Below the pieces are notes generated by a model. That model searched no databases, was not told the origin of the DNA, and worked only from the letters and a program-made list of their open reading frames with translations. A program made the translations under genes and the position numbers. Positions 29,253 through 38,128 of a DNA stretch of 64,000 bases are shown here, piece by piece. Position 1 is the first letter of the stretch. Each line of letters opens with the position of its first letter. This DNA comes from Chloroflexota bacterium (lineage in GTDB: Bacteria > Chloroflexota > UBA11872). The stretch lies in the NCBI GenBank assembly GCA_022821645.1, contig JAJEDE010000015.1:1-64000 (forward strand), read 5' to 3'.

Positions 29253-31655
29253 ATGGCCATCGACTCGCGCCGGATCCTGCACCAGTTGGGCCGCGGCGAG
29301 GCGATTGACGCCGTCCGCGCCGCCGCCGGGCTGAGCGACGCCCAGTTCGAGGCCTGGTGGAACCAGGAGCTCGAGAGCCGCCTGGCGGCGACCGATGGGC
29401 GGATGTCGGGGCCGGTCGGCGCGGCGGTCGAGATTCACCGAGACACGAGCGGCCTCGCGCACGTCTACGCCGAGAACGAACCCGACCTGTTCGTCGGATA
29501 CGGCTACGCCATGGCCCAGGACCGACTGTTCCAGATGGACTATCTGCGGCGGCGGGCGCTGGGGCGGCTGGCGGAGGTCCTCGGCGCCGAGGCGTTCGAC
29601 TACGACCTGGTGGTGCGCACGGTTGGGCTGCATCGGATCGCGGAGGAGGAAACGGCGCGCCTGCCCGACGAGACGGCGGCGCGCTACGAGGCCTTCGCGG
29701 CGGGCGTGAACGCGTTCATTGAGGAGCGCGGCGACCGGCCGCCCATCGAGTTCGACCTGCTGGACTACCGGCCCGAGCCGTGGCGGCCGCTGGACTCCAT
29801 CGCCCTGCTGGGCGAGTTTCGCTGGTACCTCACCGGGCGGTTCCCGGTCATCGCCATTCCCGAGGTGGCGCGGCGCGTTTTGGGCGACGGTCCGCTGTAC
29901 CGCGCGTTCATGACCGCCGAAGCCATCGATGAGACGATCCTGCATCCGGGGGAGTACGCGACCACCGATAGCGGCAAGGATCCGCTGGAGCCGGCGCTGG
30001 GCGGGGTCGACGACTGCACCGGCAGCAACAACTGGGTGGTCGGTCCGAGCCGCAGCGCGTCCGGCGGCGGGATGGTGGCCAGCGATCCGCACATCGCCTT
30101 CGGCTCGCCCGGCTGCTGGTACCAGGTGCACGTGGTGGGCGGGCGGTACAACGTCGCGGGGTCCGGGTACGCGGGAGCGCCCGGCATCATCTTCGGTCGC
30201 AACCTGCGGGTCGCCTGGGGCATCACCAACAACATCAGCTCGCAGCGCGATCTCTACCAGGAGCGCACGGACCCGGCGCATCCCGGCGCCTTTCTCTACG
30301 ACGGCCGGTGGGAGCCCGCGCGCGAACGGGTGGAAGCCATCACGGTGCGCGGGGAGGGCGTGCGCGAGGAGATCGTGCGGTCCTCGCGCAACGGCCCGAT
30401 CGTCGATGACATCTTGCCGGGATTCGCGCAGGGCACCGGCCCGGTGTCCCTGCGCTGGGCGGGGGCGCTGCCCTGCGCCTGGCCGACGGCGCTGCTGGAG
30501 TGGAACCTGGCCGGTTCCTGCGCCGAGCTCGAGGACGCCCTGCGTGGCTGGGTCTCGCCGACGCTGAGCATGGTGCTGGCGGACGTCGACGGCGGCTTCG
30601 GCTACAGGGCGACGGGCCAGGTGCCGCTGCGCTCGCGCGTGGAGCGCGGCTACCGCCGCGGCTGGGACCCCGCCGACGCCTGGCAGGGCATGACGCCGTT
30701 CGAGGGCATGCCCTCCGTGCGGGACTCCGAACGCGGCTGGGTGGCGACGGCGAACAACCTGCCGGCGCCGTCGGACTATCCCTATCCGCTGTCCAACACC
30801 TCGCCGAGCGGCTACCGGGCGCGGCGCATCCGGGAAATGATCGAGTCGCGCGAGGCCCACAGCCGCGAGGACATGGCCGCGATGCAATACGACCCGCTGT
30901 CGCTGCGGGCGGTGCATGCGGTTGAGGCGCTGGTGGAAATCCTGGACGGCGGCGACGCGCGCATGCAGGCAGCCGCCGCGGCGCTGCGGGCCTGGGACTG
31001 CCGCATGGACGCCGATAGCGCAGGGGCGGCAATCTTCGAGGCCTTCCACCAGGAATGGGACGAAGCGGTGGCTTCGGAACGCTTCTCGGCGGATGCGTCG
31101 GCGCTGGCGGTCGGCGATCCGGCGGCCTTCGTGGCGGGGGGCATCGGCACCCTGTCGCTGGGCCTGCTGGGCGACGACGAGGCGGGGTGGTTCGCCTCGG
31201 CGGATTCGCGCGACGCGGCGGTGCGGTCGGCCATGACCCGCGCCCTGGACCGGCTCACCGAACGGATCGGCGACGACATGTCCGCGTGGAGCTGGGGCGG
31301 GTTGCACAAGGTGCTGTTGCCCCACCTGCTCACGGACCGGGGCGATCTGGGGCGCTTGCTCGACCGCGGCGGCGAGCCCGCGAGCGGCAACGGCTTCGTC
31401 GTGTGCAATACGGGGTCGTCGCCCGAATTCGAATCGACCGGCGGCGCGAACTACCGACTGATCGTGGACCTGGCCGAGTCGCCGGCCCGGCTGTGGTCGC
31501 TGGACGCGGCAGGACCGTCGGGTCAGCCGGGCAGCCCGCACTATGCGGACCAGTACGCCGACTGGATCGCCGGGCGCTTCCGCCAGGTCCCCTTGGAGCG
31601 CGACGCGGTGCGCGCAACGATCAGCCACACACGGACGTTGCAGCCAGAGGAGTGA
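29253..31655 (+). CDS. Penicillin acylase family (S45) Ntn-hydrolase
   Basis: An 800-residue precursor. The predicted N-terminal nucleophile of the beta chain is Ser258 in CTG-SNNWVVGPSRSASGG. The alpha-chain part has the typical YGYAMAQDRLFQMDYLRRRALGRLAE. Later family motifs are VASDPHI, GITNNISSQRDLYQE, RNGPIVDD and TANNLPAP. Unlike classic penicillin acylases it has no signal peptide; instead about 45 helical residues (GRGEAIDAVRAAAGLSDAQF) precede the alpha chain. Possible substrates include N-acyl-homoserine lactones, beta-lactams and acylated amino sugars. It is the middle gene of propeller-acylase-DUF5069. Confidence 0.85.
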   Translation: MAIDSRRILHQLGRGEAIDAVRAAAGLSDAQFEAWWNQELESRLAATDGRMSGPVGAAVEIHRDTSGLAHVYAENEPDLFVGYGYAMAQDRLFQMDYLRRRALGRLAEVLGAEAFDYDLVVRTVGLHRIAEEETARLPDETAARYEAFAAGVNAFIEERGDRPPIEFDLLDYRPEPWRPLDSIALLGEFRWYLTGRFPVIAIPEVARRVLGDGPLYRAFMTAEAIDETILHPGEYATTDSGKDPLEPALGGVDDCTGSNNWVVGPSRSASGGGMVASDPHIAFGSPGCWYQVHVVGGRYNVAGSGYAGAPGIIFGRNLRVAWGITNNISSQRDLYQERTDPAHPGAFLYDGRWEPARERVEAITVRGEGVREEIVRSSRNGPIVDDILPGFAQGTGPVSLRWAGALPCAWPTALLEWNLAGSCAELEDALRGWVSPTLSMVLADVDGGFGYRATGQVPLRSRVERGYRRGWDPADAWQGMTPFEGMPSVRDSERGWVATANNLPAPSDYPYPLSNTSPSGYRARRIREMIESREAHSREDMAAMQYDPLSLRAVHAVEALVEILDGGDARMQAAAAALRAWDCRMDADSAGAAIFEAFHQEWDEAVASERFSADASALAVGDPAAFVAGGIGTLSLGLLGDDEAGWFASADSRDAAVRSAMTRALDRLTERIGDDMSAWSWGGLHKVLLPHLLTDRGDLGRLLDRGGEPASGNGFVVCNTGSSPEFESTGGANYRLIVDLAESPARLWSLDAAGPSGQPGSPHYADQYADWIAGRFRQVPLERDAVRATISHTRTLQPEE

Positions 31656-31659
31656 CGCG

Positions 31660-32115
31660 ATGGACCTGACGCGCGAAGTGCCGCGCAGCCCTTACGAGAA
31701 GCTCGGCGGGATCGTGTTCCTGCCGCGCAGCATCGACAAGGGGCGCGCCGACCTGGCGGGAATGCTGGGTGAGTACGTGGCCCGGACCGGGCGCTCAGAG
31801 CGGCTGTTCGAGTTCCTGGGCGTTTCGGCGGACGACTTCATCGATGCGCTGCGCGACCGCCCAACCGACGAGGACGTGTGGGCCTGGATCGCCCAGAACA
31901 CGACGGCGCGAACGCCGGAGGAGATCGAGGAATTCAATCGTTGGATGTGGGCCGCCACGCCCGAGGACGAGAACGATCGCTGGACGTGGGACGAGTTCCG
32001 GGAGTTCCTGGCGGACTGCGGACAGGCGCATCGCACCGACATCACGCGGCACTTCGACCGCCTGGACCTCGACGAGAGCCGCGACGTGCCCGAGGGCGGG
32101 CGTCCGTACGAGTAG
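31660..32115 (+). CDS. DUF5069 family protein, copy 2
   Basis: A 151-residue paralogue of the protein at 16286. The N-terminus MDLTREVPRSPY, LGGIVFLPRSIDKGRAD, and the tail HRTDITRHFDRLDLDESRDV are nearly the same; the middle is five residues longer and more acidic/Trp-rich (FNRWMWAATPEDEND). The ATG is 4 nt after the acylase stop with an AGAGGAG Shine-Dalgarno overlapping that stop, so expression is coupled to the acylase. Function is not established. Confidence 0.85.
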   Translation: MDLTREVPRSPYEKLGGIVFLPRSIDKGRADLAGMLGEYVARTGRSERLFEFLGVSADDFIDALRDRPTDEDVWAWIAQNTTARTPEEIEEFNRWMWAATPEDENDRWTWDEFREFLADCGQAHRTDITRHFDRLDLDESRDVPEGGRPYE

Positions 32116-32137
32116 CCACCGGCCGTCCCCGGCTTCC

Positions 32138-32143
32138 TAAAAT
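32138..32143 (+). promoter_or_regulatory. Putative -10 for the first glycan cluster
   Basis: TAAAAT in CCTAAAATCAAG, 26 nt before the ATG at 32170 and the only AT-rich hexamer in the gap. Confidence 0.4.
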
Positions 32144-32169
32144 CAAGCACAAACGTCCGGAAGGCGCCC

Positions 32170-33387
32170 ATGCGCATCGCCCTGCTGGCTGACACCTATC
32201 CCCCGGCGAACCGGGGTGGGGCGGGCGTTGTCGCGCAGCGCCTGTCCCGCGCCTTCGCCGAGCGCGGCCACGACGTGCTGGTGGTGACCACCTGGCCCGA
32301 CGCGGCCACCGAGACCACGGACGGCCCGGTGCAGGTGCAGCGCCTGCAGTCGAGCTATCCGGAGCGATTCCGCAACACGGTGGCCATGATGAATCCCGCG
32401 GTGCTGGGCGGCGTGCGCCGCGCGCTGAAGGACTTTGGCCCCGACGTGGTCCACGCGCACAACGTGCACCAGCACCTGTCGTTCGCCTCGCTGGAAGCGG
32501 CGGCGGCCACGGGCGCCCCTGTGGCCTACACCGCGCACGACTTCCTGCTCTTTTGCTGCATCAAGTTCATCTGCAGCGGGGGCCGCGTCGACTTTCGCCA
32601 GCGGTGGTTCAACTGCGCCAAGTGCCAGCGATTCCGCTGGAACCCGGCGCGCAACACTGCCATCAACCGTCAGATGACGTCGCACGTGGCTCACATCTTC
32701 GTCATCAGCCGGGCCTTGCAGACCGCGCTGCGCGCCAACGGCTATGGCGGGGCCGAGGTGATGCACAACGGCGTCGACGCCGGGTGGTGGGCGCAGGGCG
32801 ACGGCACGCGGTTTCGGGCGAAGCTCGGCCTGGACGACGCGCCACTGGCGCTGCTGGCCGCCCGCGTGAGCCGCGAAAAAGGGGCCGAAGCCGCGCTGCA
32901 CGCCCTGGCCAAGGCTCGCAACCCCGACGCGCGTCTCGTCATTGCGGGAGACAACCCACGCTACGCGCCCAAGCTGCGCCAGATGGCGCAGGAGTTGGGC
33001 GTGGCCGAGCGGCTGATATTGCCCGGTTGGCTGGACGCCGACACGCTGCGCGACGCCTACCACGCCGCCGACGTCACGCTGGCGCCGTCGACCTACCCGG
33101 ACCCGTTCAACCTGACGTTGATCGAGTCCATGGCCGCCGGCACGCCGGTGATCGCGTCGACGCTCGGCGCCGGACCGGAAATCGTCCCCGACGGCGAGAC
33201 GGGTTTCGCCGTGCACCCCGACGACACCATGGGCCTGGCCGACCGGCTTTCGCTCATCGTCGAGGACCCGGCGTTCGCCCGCGAGCTCGGCGACGCCGGC
33301 CGGGAGCGCGTGGCGCAATGGTTCACGCTTGACCGGCAGGTGGACCGGACGCTGGCGCGCTACGAGGCTCTGATCGCCGCCGCATGA
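32170..33387 (+). CDS. GT4-family glycosyltransferase (first cluster, gene 1)
   Basis: A 405-residue GT-B enzyme. The N-terminal half starts MRIALLADTYPP with the Gly-rich GGAGVVAQRLS loop and contains VVHAHNVHQH. A Cys-rich insertion at about residues 128-155 (FCCIKFICSGG, NCAKCQRF) could bind metal and is typical of some GT4 enzymes. The C-terminal donor domain has AARVSREKGAEAAL and the E-x7-E region FNLTLIESMAAGTPVIAS. It should transfer a nucleotide-sugar residue to a lipid-linked glycan on the cytosolic face. Its stop overlaps the next ATG (ATGA). Confidence 0.85.
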   Translation: MRIALLADTYPPANRGGAGVVAQRLSRAFAERGHDVLVVTTWPDAATETTDGPVQVQRLQSSYPERFRNTVAMMNPAVLGGVRRALKDFGPDVVHAHNVHQHLSFASLEAAAATGAPVAYTAHDFLLFCCIKFICSGGRVDFRQRWFNCAKCQRFRWNPARNTAINRQMTSHVAHIFVISRALQTALRANGYGGAEVMHNGVDAGWWAQGDGTRFRAKLGLDDAPLALLAARVSREKGAEAALHALAKARNPDARLVIAGDNPRYAPKLRQMAQELGVAERLILPGWLDADTLRDAYHAADVTLAPSTYPDPFNLTLIESMAAGTPVIASTLGAGPEIVPDGETGFAVHPDDTMGLADRLSLIVEDPAFARELGDAGRERVAQWFTLDRQVDRTLARYEALIAAA

Positions 33388-34514
33388 CGGCCCCGCGCCG
33401 GATCGTCCACGTCATCTCGTCGCTCGCCGTCGGCGGAGCGCAGCGGCACCTGCTGCAGTTGCTTGCCGAATCGACGGACGGCGTGCAGCAGGACGTGATC
33501 TACTTCCGCGACCACGACCTGCGCGCGGACGCCGAACGCCTGGCCGGGCGGGTGCGCCACGTGCCCATGGCCGGGCCCTGGGGATGGACGCGGCTGCCCC
33601 AGTTGACCGCCGCTATCGTCCGCGGCCGGTACGACGTGGTGCACACGCACCTGCTGCGCGCCGACATGTACGGCGCGTTGGCGGCTCGAATGGCCCGCGT
33701 CCCCGGACTGGTGGCGACCAAGCACAACCTGGAAGCTCGGCTCGAGCACCCGGTCTGGCGACGGCTCCATCGGCGCACCGCGCGCTTGCCGCACGTCACC
33801 ATCGGCATCTCGGACGCGGTGCGCGAGTGGGCCGTGACCACGGGCGGGGCGCCGGCGGCCAGGACCCGAGTAGTGCTCTACGGCATCGATGCGGCGCCGT
33901 TCGCGGACCTGGATCGAGCGGGCGCGCGCGCCGAGCTTGGCATCGACCCGGACGCCCGCGTGGTGCTGTGCCCCGCGCGGCTCGACCCGCAGAAGAACCA
34001 TGGCATGCTCCTGCGCGCCTTCGAGCGCGTGCACCGGGAGTTGCCGGAGGCCGTGCTGCTGCTGGCGGGCGGACGACAGCTCGGGTCCGAGGTCTACGAG
34101 CGCGATCTCCAGGCCCTCGCCGATCTCGTCGAGGTTGACGGCGCGGTGCGCTGGCTGGGAGTCCGCAGCGACATGCCCCGCCTGCTGGCCGCGTGCGATG
34201 TGGTGGCGCTGGCTTCGGATTGGGAAGGATTCGGTCTGGTGCTCCTGGAGGCCATGGCCGCCGCGCGCCCGGTCGTGGCGACGGCCGTGGGAGGCGTGCC
34301 CGAGGTGGTGAGCGACGGCGAGACCGGCATCCTGGTCCCGGCGGGCGACATGTTTGGATTCGGGGAAGCGCTGGCGCGCCTGCTCCGAGACGACGCCGAC
34401 CGCGAACGCATGGGCGCGGCGGCGGCGCGGCGCGCCCGTGAGACGTTCGCCCTGGACCGCATGCGGGCCGAGACGCAGGCCGTATACGACGAGGTGCTCG
34501 GTGCACGTGCCTGA
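33384..34514 (+). CDS. GT4-family glycosyltransferase (first cluster, gene 2)
   Basis: A 376-residue retaining GT-B glycosyltransferase. It has HVISSLAVGGAQRHLLQLL (acceptor-side Gly loop), VVHTHLLRADMYGAL, CPARLDPQKNHGMLL (donor-binding Arg/Lys) and SDWEGFGLVLLEAMAAARP (EGFGLxxxE motif). It overlaps gene 1 by 4 nt, so both are translated together. No signal or membrane segment is seen. The sugar specificity cannot be inferred. Confidence 0.85.
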   Translation: MTAPRRIVHVISSLAVGGAQRHLLQLLAESTDGVQQDVIYFRDHDLRADAERLAGRVRHVPMAGPWGWTRLPQLTAAIVRGRYDVVHTHLLRADMYGALAARMARVPGLVATKHNLEARLEHPVWRRLHRRTARLPHVTIGISDAVREWAVTTGGAPAARTRVVLYGIDAAPFADLDRAGARAELGIDPDARVVLCPARLDPQKNHGMLLRAFERVHRELPEAVLLLAGGRQLGSEVYERDLQALADLVEVDGAVRWLGVRSDMPRLLAACDVVALASDWEGFGLVLLEAMAAARPVVATAVGGVPEVVSDGETGILVPAGDMFGFGEALARLLRDDADRERMGAAAARRARETFALDRMRAETQAVYDEVLGARA

Positions 34515-34537
34515 AATGGCCGTGCGCGTCGCGCCGA

Positions 34538-34543
34538 TATACT
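34538..34543 (+). promoter_or_regulatory. Putative -10 before the epimerase gene
   Basis: TATACT in GATATACTTCCC, 48 nt before the ATG at 34592, followed by the perfect palindrome GGGGCGCGCCCC at about 34561-34572. It may be an internal promoter of the cluster. Confidence 0.35.
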
Positions 34544-34591
34544 TCCCAGCAGGCGCGCGTGGGGCGCGCCCCTTTGACGTGAAGACGCCTG

Positions 34592-35560
34592 ATGTCCAGT
34601 AACCGCCCAACCAGCCTCGTGACGGGAGCCTGCGGCTTCATCGGCTCACACCTCGCCGAGCGCCTGCTCACCGAGGGGCATCACGTGATCGGCCTGGACG
34701 GGTTCACCGACTCCTACGACATTCGCCAGAAGCGGGACAACGAGCGCCGGCTGCTGGCGCATCCGGAATACGAAACCGTCGAGGGTCACCTGATGGACCT
34801 GGACCTGCGGCCGCTGACCGACCGGGCGCAATTCATCTTCCATCTCGCGGCGCGCGCCGGCGTGCGCGAGGGCTGGACCGCGTTCAACTACGGCCGCTAC
34901 ATGCGCGACAACTGCCTCTCGACGCAGCGGCTGGCGGAGGCGGCCCTGGCATCCGGCGTCGAGCTCTTCAGCTTCGCGTCGACGTCTTCGATCTACGGCT
35001 TCAACCCCAAGCTGCCGACGCCCGAGGATCACGACCTGAACCCCCGCGCGTTCTACGCCATGTCCAAGCTGATGGACGAGCACGTGCTCAATGGGTTCCG
35101 CCAGCTCTTCGGCCTGCCGGTCGTGATCCTGCGGTACTACACGCTGTTCGGTCCGCGCCAGCGCCCGGACATGCTGGCGCACATCGGCCTCAAGGCCATC
35201 GCCGAGGGCCGCCCGATCACGATCTACGGCGACGGCGAGCAAACCCGTGAGTTGACCTACGTGATGGACGCCGTGGAGGCACAGGCCCGGGTGCTGGACG
35301 TGCTGCCGATCGGCGAGATCTACAACATCGGCAGCGGCCCGACGGTGTCCGTGAACGAGTTCGTGCAGGAGATGGAGTACGTCGTTGGCCGTCCGGCGGA
35401 GTTGATCTACACCGACGCCAATCCGGCGGATCAGCTCCACAGCCAGGCCGATATCGGCAAGGCCAGGCGCGAGTTGGACTTCAATCCCACCACGACCGTG
35501 CGTCAGGGACTCGAGGCCGAGTACGCGTGGCTGCGCGAGTCGGTGCTGGAGCGACACTGA
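34592..35560 (+). CDS. NAD-dependent sugar-nucleotide epimerase/dehydratase
   Basis: A 322-residue extended SDR. It has TGACGFIGSHLAERLL (TGxxGxxG), FHLAARAGVREGW, the catalytic Ser/Thr in FASTSSIYG, and Tyr-Ala-Met-Ser-Lys (YxxxK). LFGPRQRPDM and YGDGEQTRELTYVMDAVEA are typical of UDP-glucose 4-epimerase or UDP-glucuronate 4-epimerase relatives. It would supply an epimerised nucleotide sugar for the surrounding transferases. Its 3' end overlaps the next gene by 34 nt if that gene starts at GTG 35527. Confidence 0.85.
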   Translation: MSSNRPTSLVTGACGFIGSHLAERLLTEGHHVIGLDGFTDSYDIRQKRDNERRLLAHPEYETVEGHLMDLDLRPLTDRAQFIFHLAARAGVREGWTAFNYGRYMRDNCLSTQRLAEAALASGVELFSFASTSSIYGFNPKLPTPEDHDLNPRAFYAMSKLMDEHVLNGFRQLFGLPVVILRYYTLFGPRQRPDMLAHIGLKAIAEGRPITIYGDGEQTRELTYVMDAVEAQARVLDVLPIGEIYNIGSGPTVSVNEFVQEMEYVVGRPAELIYTDANPADQLHSQADIGKARRELDFNPTTTVRQGLEAEYAWLRESVLERH

Positions 35561-36711
35561 CGCCGCCCAACCGGCCGATCCGCGTCCTCCAGGTGATGGA
35601 GGCAACCATCGGCGGCACCAAACGGCATTTGTTCGACCTGGCCACCTCGCTCGACCCGGCCGCCGTGGCGGTGGAGGTGGCGTGTCCCGCGGTGCGATCC
35701 GAAGCTCACGGCGACACGTCGTTTGCCGGCGATCTGCACGACGCGGGCGTGACCGTGCGGGAGATTCCCATGGTGCGCGCGTTGAATCCGTGGGCCGACG
35801 CCACGACCATCGTTCGTCTGGCGCGGCTGATCCGGAAGGGCGGCTACGACATCGTCCACACCCACAGCACCAAGGCGGGAATCACCGGGCGGCTGGCCGC
35901 GCGGTGGGACCGCGTCCGCACCGTGCACACGCCGCACGGCTTCTACTACCTGAACTTCGCCGGCCGGACCGGCCGCGTCATGGCGCGCGGGCTCGAGCGC
36001 GCGTTGGGCGCCATGACCCATCGCGTGATCGCCCTATCCGACGGCGAGCACCGCGAGGCCGCAGGGCTCCTGGGGTCGTCGCGAGTCCGCCTGGTGCCCA
36101 ACGGCTTCGAACCCTTCGAACCGCTGTCGAAGCCCGAGGCTCGGCGGCGGCTGGGTCTGTCCCCCGATGTGCCGGTGGTGGGCACGACCTCGCGCTTCAC
36201 CGCACAGAAAGCGCCGATGGATATCGTCGAGGCATTCCGCGTGATTCACACGGCGCGGCCGGACACGCGCCTGCTGTGGATCAACGGCGGCGAGCTGCAA
36301 ACGGTGGTGGAGCAGCGGCTCGCGGACCTCGGCCTCTTGCACGCCACGCTGCGCCCCGGCTTCACGCCCGAGGCCCGCACCCTGCTGCCGGCCATGGACG
36401 TCTATCTGCACCTGGCCCGCTGGGAGGGCGTGCCCTACGCCGTCATGGAGGCCATGTGGGCCGGCGTGCCGGTCGTGGGCGCGCAGGCCATCGGCACCAG
36501 CGACCTGATTGCCGACGGGGACACGGGATTACTGGTGGACGCCGGCGACGGCCCGGCGGCGGGGCGCGCGGCCCTGCGCGTGTTGACAGAGCCAGCGCTG
36601 GCTCGCACCATCACGCAGGCGGCGGCGCGCGGCATGCGCCGGCGGCAGGATCGCCACGGCATGGCCCGCGCCACCGAAGCCGTATACCGCGAACTCGTGC
36701 AGACAAACTGA
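35527..36711 (+). CDS. GT4-family glycosyltransferase (first cluster, gene 4)
   Basis: A 394-residue GT-B enzyme. It has VLQVMEATIGGTKRHLFDLA, VHTHSTKAGITGRLAA (as in EpsD/WfgS-type transferases), TPHGFYYLNF, TTSRFTAQKAPMDIVEA, and LARWEGVPYAVMEAMWAGVP (donor E-x7-E). The GTG at 35527 overlaps the epimerase gene; the next in-frame GTG or ATG would cut into the first strand, so 35527 is kept with moderate certainty. Its stop lies 1 nt before the sugar-transferase GTG. Confidence 0.85.
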   Translation: MAARVGAGATLTPPNRPIRVLQVMEATIGGTKRHLFDLATSLDPAAVAVEVACPAVRSEAHGDTSFAGDLHDAGVTVREIPMVRALNPWADATTIVRLARLIRKGGYDIVHTHSTKAGITGRLAARWDRVRTVHTPHGFYYLNFAGRTGRVMARGLERALGAMTHRVIALSDGEHREAAGLLGSSRVRLVPNGFEPFEPLSKPEARRRLGLSPDVPVVGTTSRFTAQKAPMDIVEAFRVIHTARPDTRLLWINGGELQTVVEQRLADLGLLHATLRPGFTPEARTLLPAMDVYLHLARWEGVPYAVMEAMWAGVPVVGAQAIGTSDLIADGDTGLLVDAGDGPAAGRAALRVLTEPALARTITQAAARGMRRRQDRHGMARATEAVYRELVQTN

Positions 36712-36712
36712 C

Positions 36713-38128
36713 GTGCTAAGTCGAACTCGCGCCGTCGGCGGATTCCTCGGGATCGCCGACGTGCTCTTGACCATGCTTGCGCTGCTGGCGGCGGACGCGC
36801 TGCGGCACGCGCTGCCGTTTGGCTTCGGCCCCGCCGAGCACCTGGACTGGCTCGGCGCGCGCGAATACGTCATCGTCGCGATCACCTGGGCGTTCTTCCT
36901 GCGCTTCGCCAAGGTCTACGACCACCGGCGAGTGATGCGCGTGGTGCTCGAAGCGCGCGTGATCGTCTTCGCGGTGCTGTTGGCTACCGGCGCGCTCTTT
37001 GCGGCGTTCTTCGTGCTTCAAGTCCAGTTCCTCTCCCGATTGCTGTTCGTGTACTTCGTCGTGCTCGACCTGGCGATCCTCATCAACTTCCGCTGGCTGC
37101 TCAACCTGGCGCTGCGCGCACGGCATCTCTCCGTCGCGACTCGGCGGCTGGTGCTGATCGCCGGCGCCGGTCCCGTCGGCGACCGCGTGTCCCGGCTCAT
37201 CATCGACCGGCCCTGGTCGGGCTACGAGGTGCTGGGATTCGCCGACGACGACGCCCAAAAGCAGGGCACGACGCTGAATGGGCGACCGGTGCTGGGACTG
37301 GTGGAGGAGCTGCCGGCGCTCGTGGAACGGCATGGGCCCGACGACGTGATCATCGCGCTGCCGCTGCACGCCCACAGCCGGCTGCGAGAGTCCGTGCTGG
37401 CGCTGGAGCGGGCCGACGTGCGCATCCGCCTGGTGCCCGACGTATTCGACCTGATGCCCGGACGTACGATGGCCGAGGACACCTGGGGCATTCCGATGAT
37501 CAGCGTGCGCGCGCCCGAGATCACCGGCTTCGATCGAGTGGTCAAACGGGTGTTCGACCTGGTGCTCGGCCTCCTAACCCTGGTGGTGATGGCGCCGGTG
37601 ATGGCGTTTTCCGCCCTGGCCGTCTGGCTGGAAACCGGGCGCCCCGTGATCTTCGCCCAGCGCCGGGTGGGCGAGAACGGCCGCCTCTTCACGATGTACA
37701 AGTTCCGCACCATGGTCGCGAACGCCGAGGCCCAAATCGAGGCCGCCCGGCAAAGCGGACAGCGGCTCGAAGACATCTACAAGCCGGCCAACGACATGCG
37801 GGTCACCAGGGTCGGTCGCCTGCTCCGCCGCGCCAGCCTGGATGAGCTGCCCCAGCTCTGGAACGTGCTGCGCGGCGAGATGAGCCTGGTGGGTCCGCGG
37901 CCCGAGCTGCCCTGGGTGGTGGACCAATACGAATCCTGGCAGCGGCAGCGGCTCTCGGTACTCCCGGGGATCACCGGCTGGTGGCAGGTCAACGGCCGCG
38001 GCGATCTGCCGCTGGTCGAAAACGTCGAGTACGACCTGTTTTACATCCAGAACTACTCGCCGCTGCTCGACATCTCCATCCTCGCCCGCACCGTCTGGGT
38101 GGTGGCGCGCGGGCGGGGGGCGTACTAG
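36713..38128 (+). CDS. Polyprenyl-phosphate hexose-1-phosphate transferase (initiating glycosyltransferase)
   Basis: A 471-residue WbaP/WcaJ/EpsE-type protein. Four N-terminal membrane helices (to about residue 130) are followed by a CoA-binding-like Rossmann domain (VLIAGAGPVGDRVSRLI), then another hydrophobic helix and the bacterial sugar transferase domain: FDLVLGLLTLVVMAPVMAF, MYKFRTM, LRRASLDELPQLWNVLRGEM and LVGPRPE. It starts glycan assembly by moving sugar-1-phosphate onto undecaprenyl phosphate. It is the only initiating transferase in the window, so both glycan clusters may depend on it. The start is GTG. It converges with the methyltransferase gene (4-nt overlap). Confidence 0.9.
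   Translation: MLSRTRAVGGFLGIADVLLTMLALLAADALRHALPFGFGPAEHLDWLGAREYVIVAITWAFFLRFAKVYDHRRVMRVVLEARVIVFAVLLATGALFAAFFVLQVQFLSRLLFVYFVVLDLAILINFRWLLNLALRARHLSVATRRLVLIAGAGPVGDRVSRLIIDRPWSGYEVLGFADDDAQKQGTTLNGRPVLGLVEELPALVERHGPDDVIIALPLHAHSRLRESVLALERADVRIRLVPDVFDLMPGRTMAEDTWGIPMISVRAPEITGFDRVVKRVFDLVLGLLTLVVMAPVMAFSALAVWLETGRPVIFAQRRVGENGRLFTMYKFRTMVANAEAQIEAARQSGQRLEDIYKPANDMRVTRVGRLLRRASLDELPQLWNVLRGEMSLVGPRPELPWVVDQYESWQRQRLSVLPGITGWWQVNGRGDLPLVENVEYDLFYIQNYSPLLDISILARTVWVVARGRGAY

Noticed and set aside
29226..31628. 800-codon ORF antisense to the penicillin acylase
   Set aside because: The + strand has the complete S45 motif set. The antisense product is low-complexity (Arg, Gly, His) with no domain signal.
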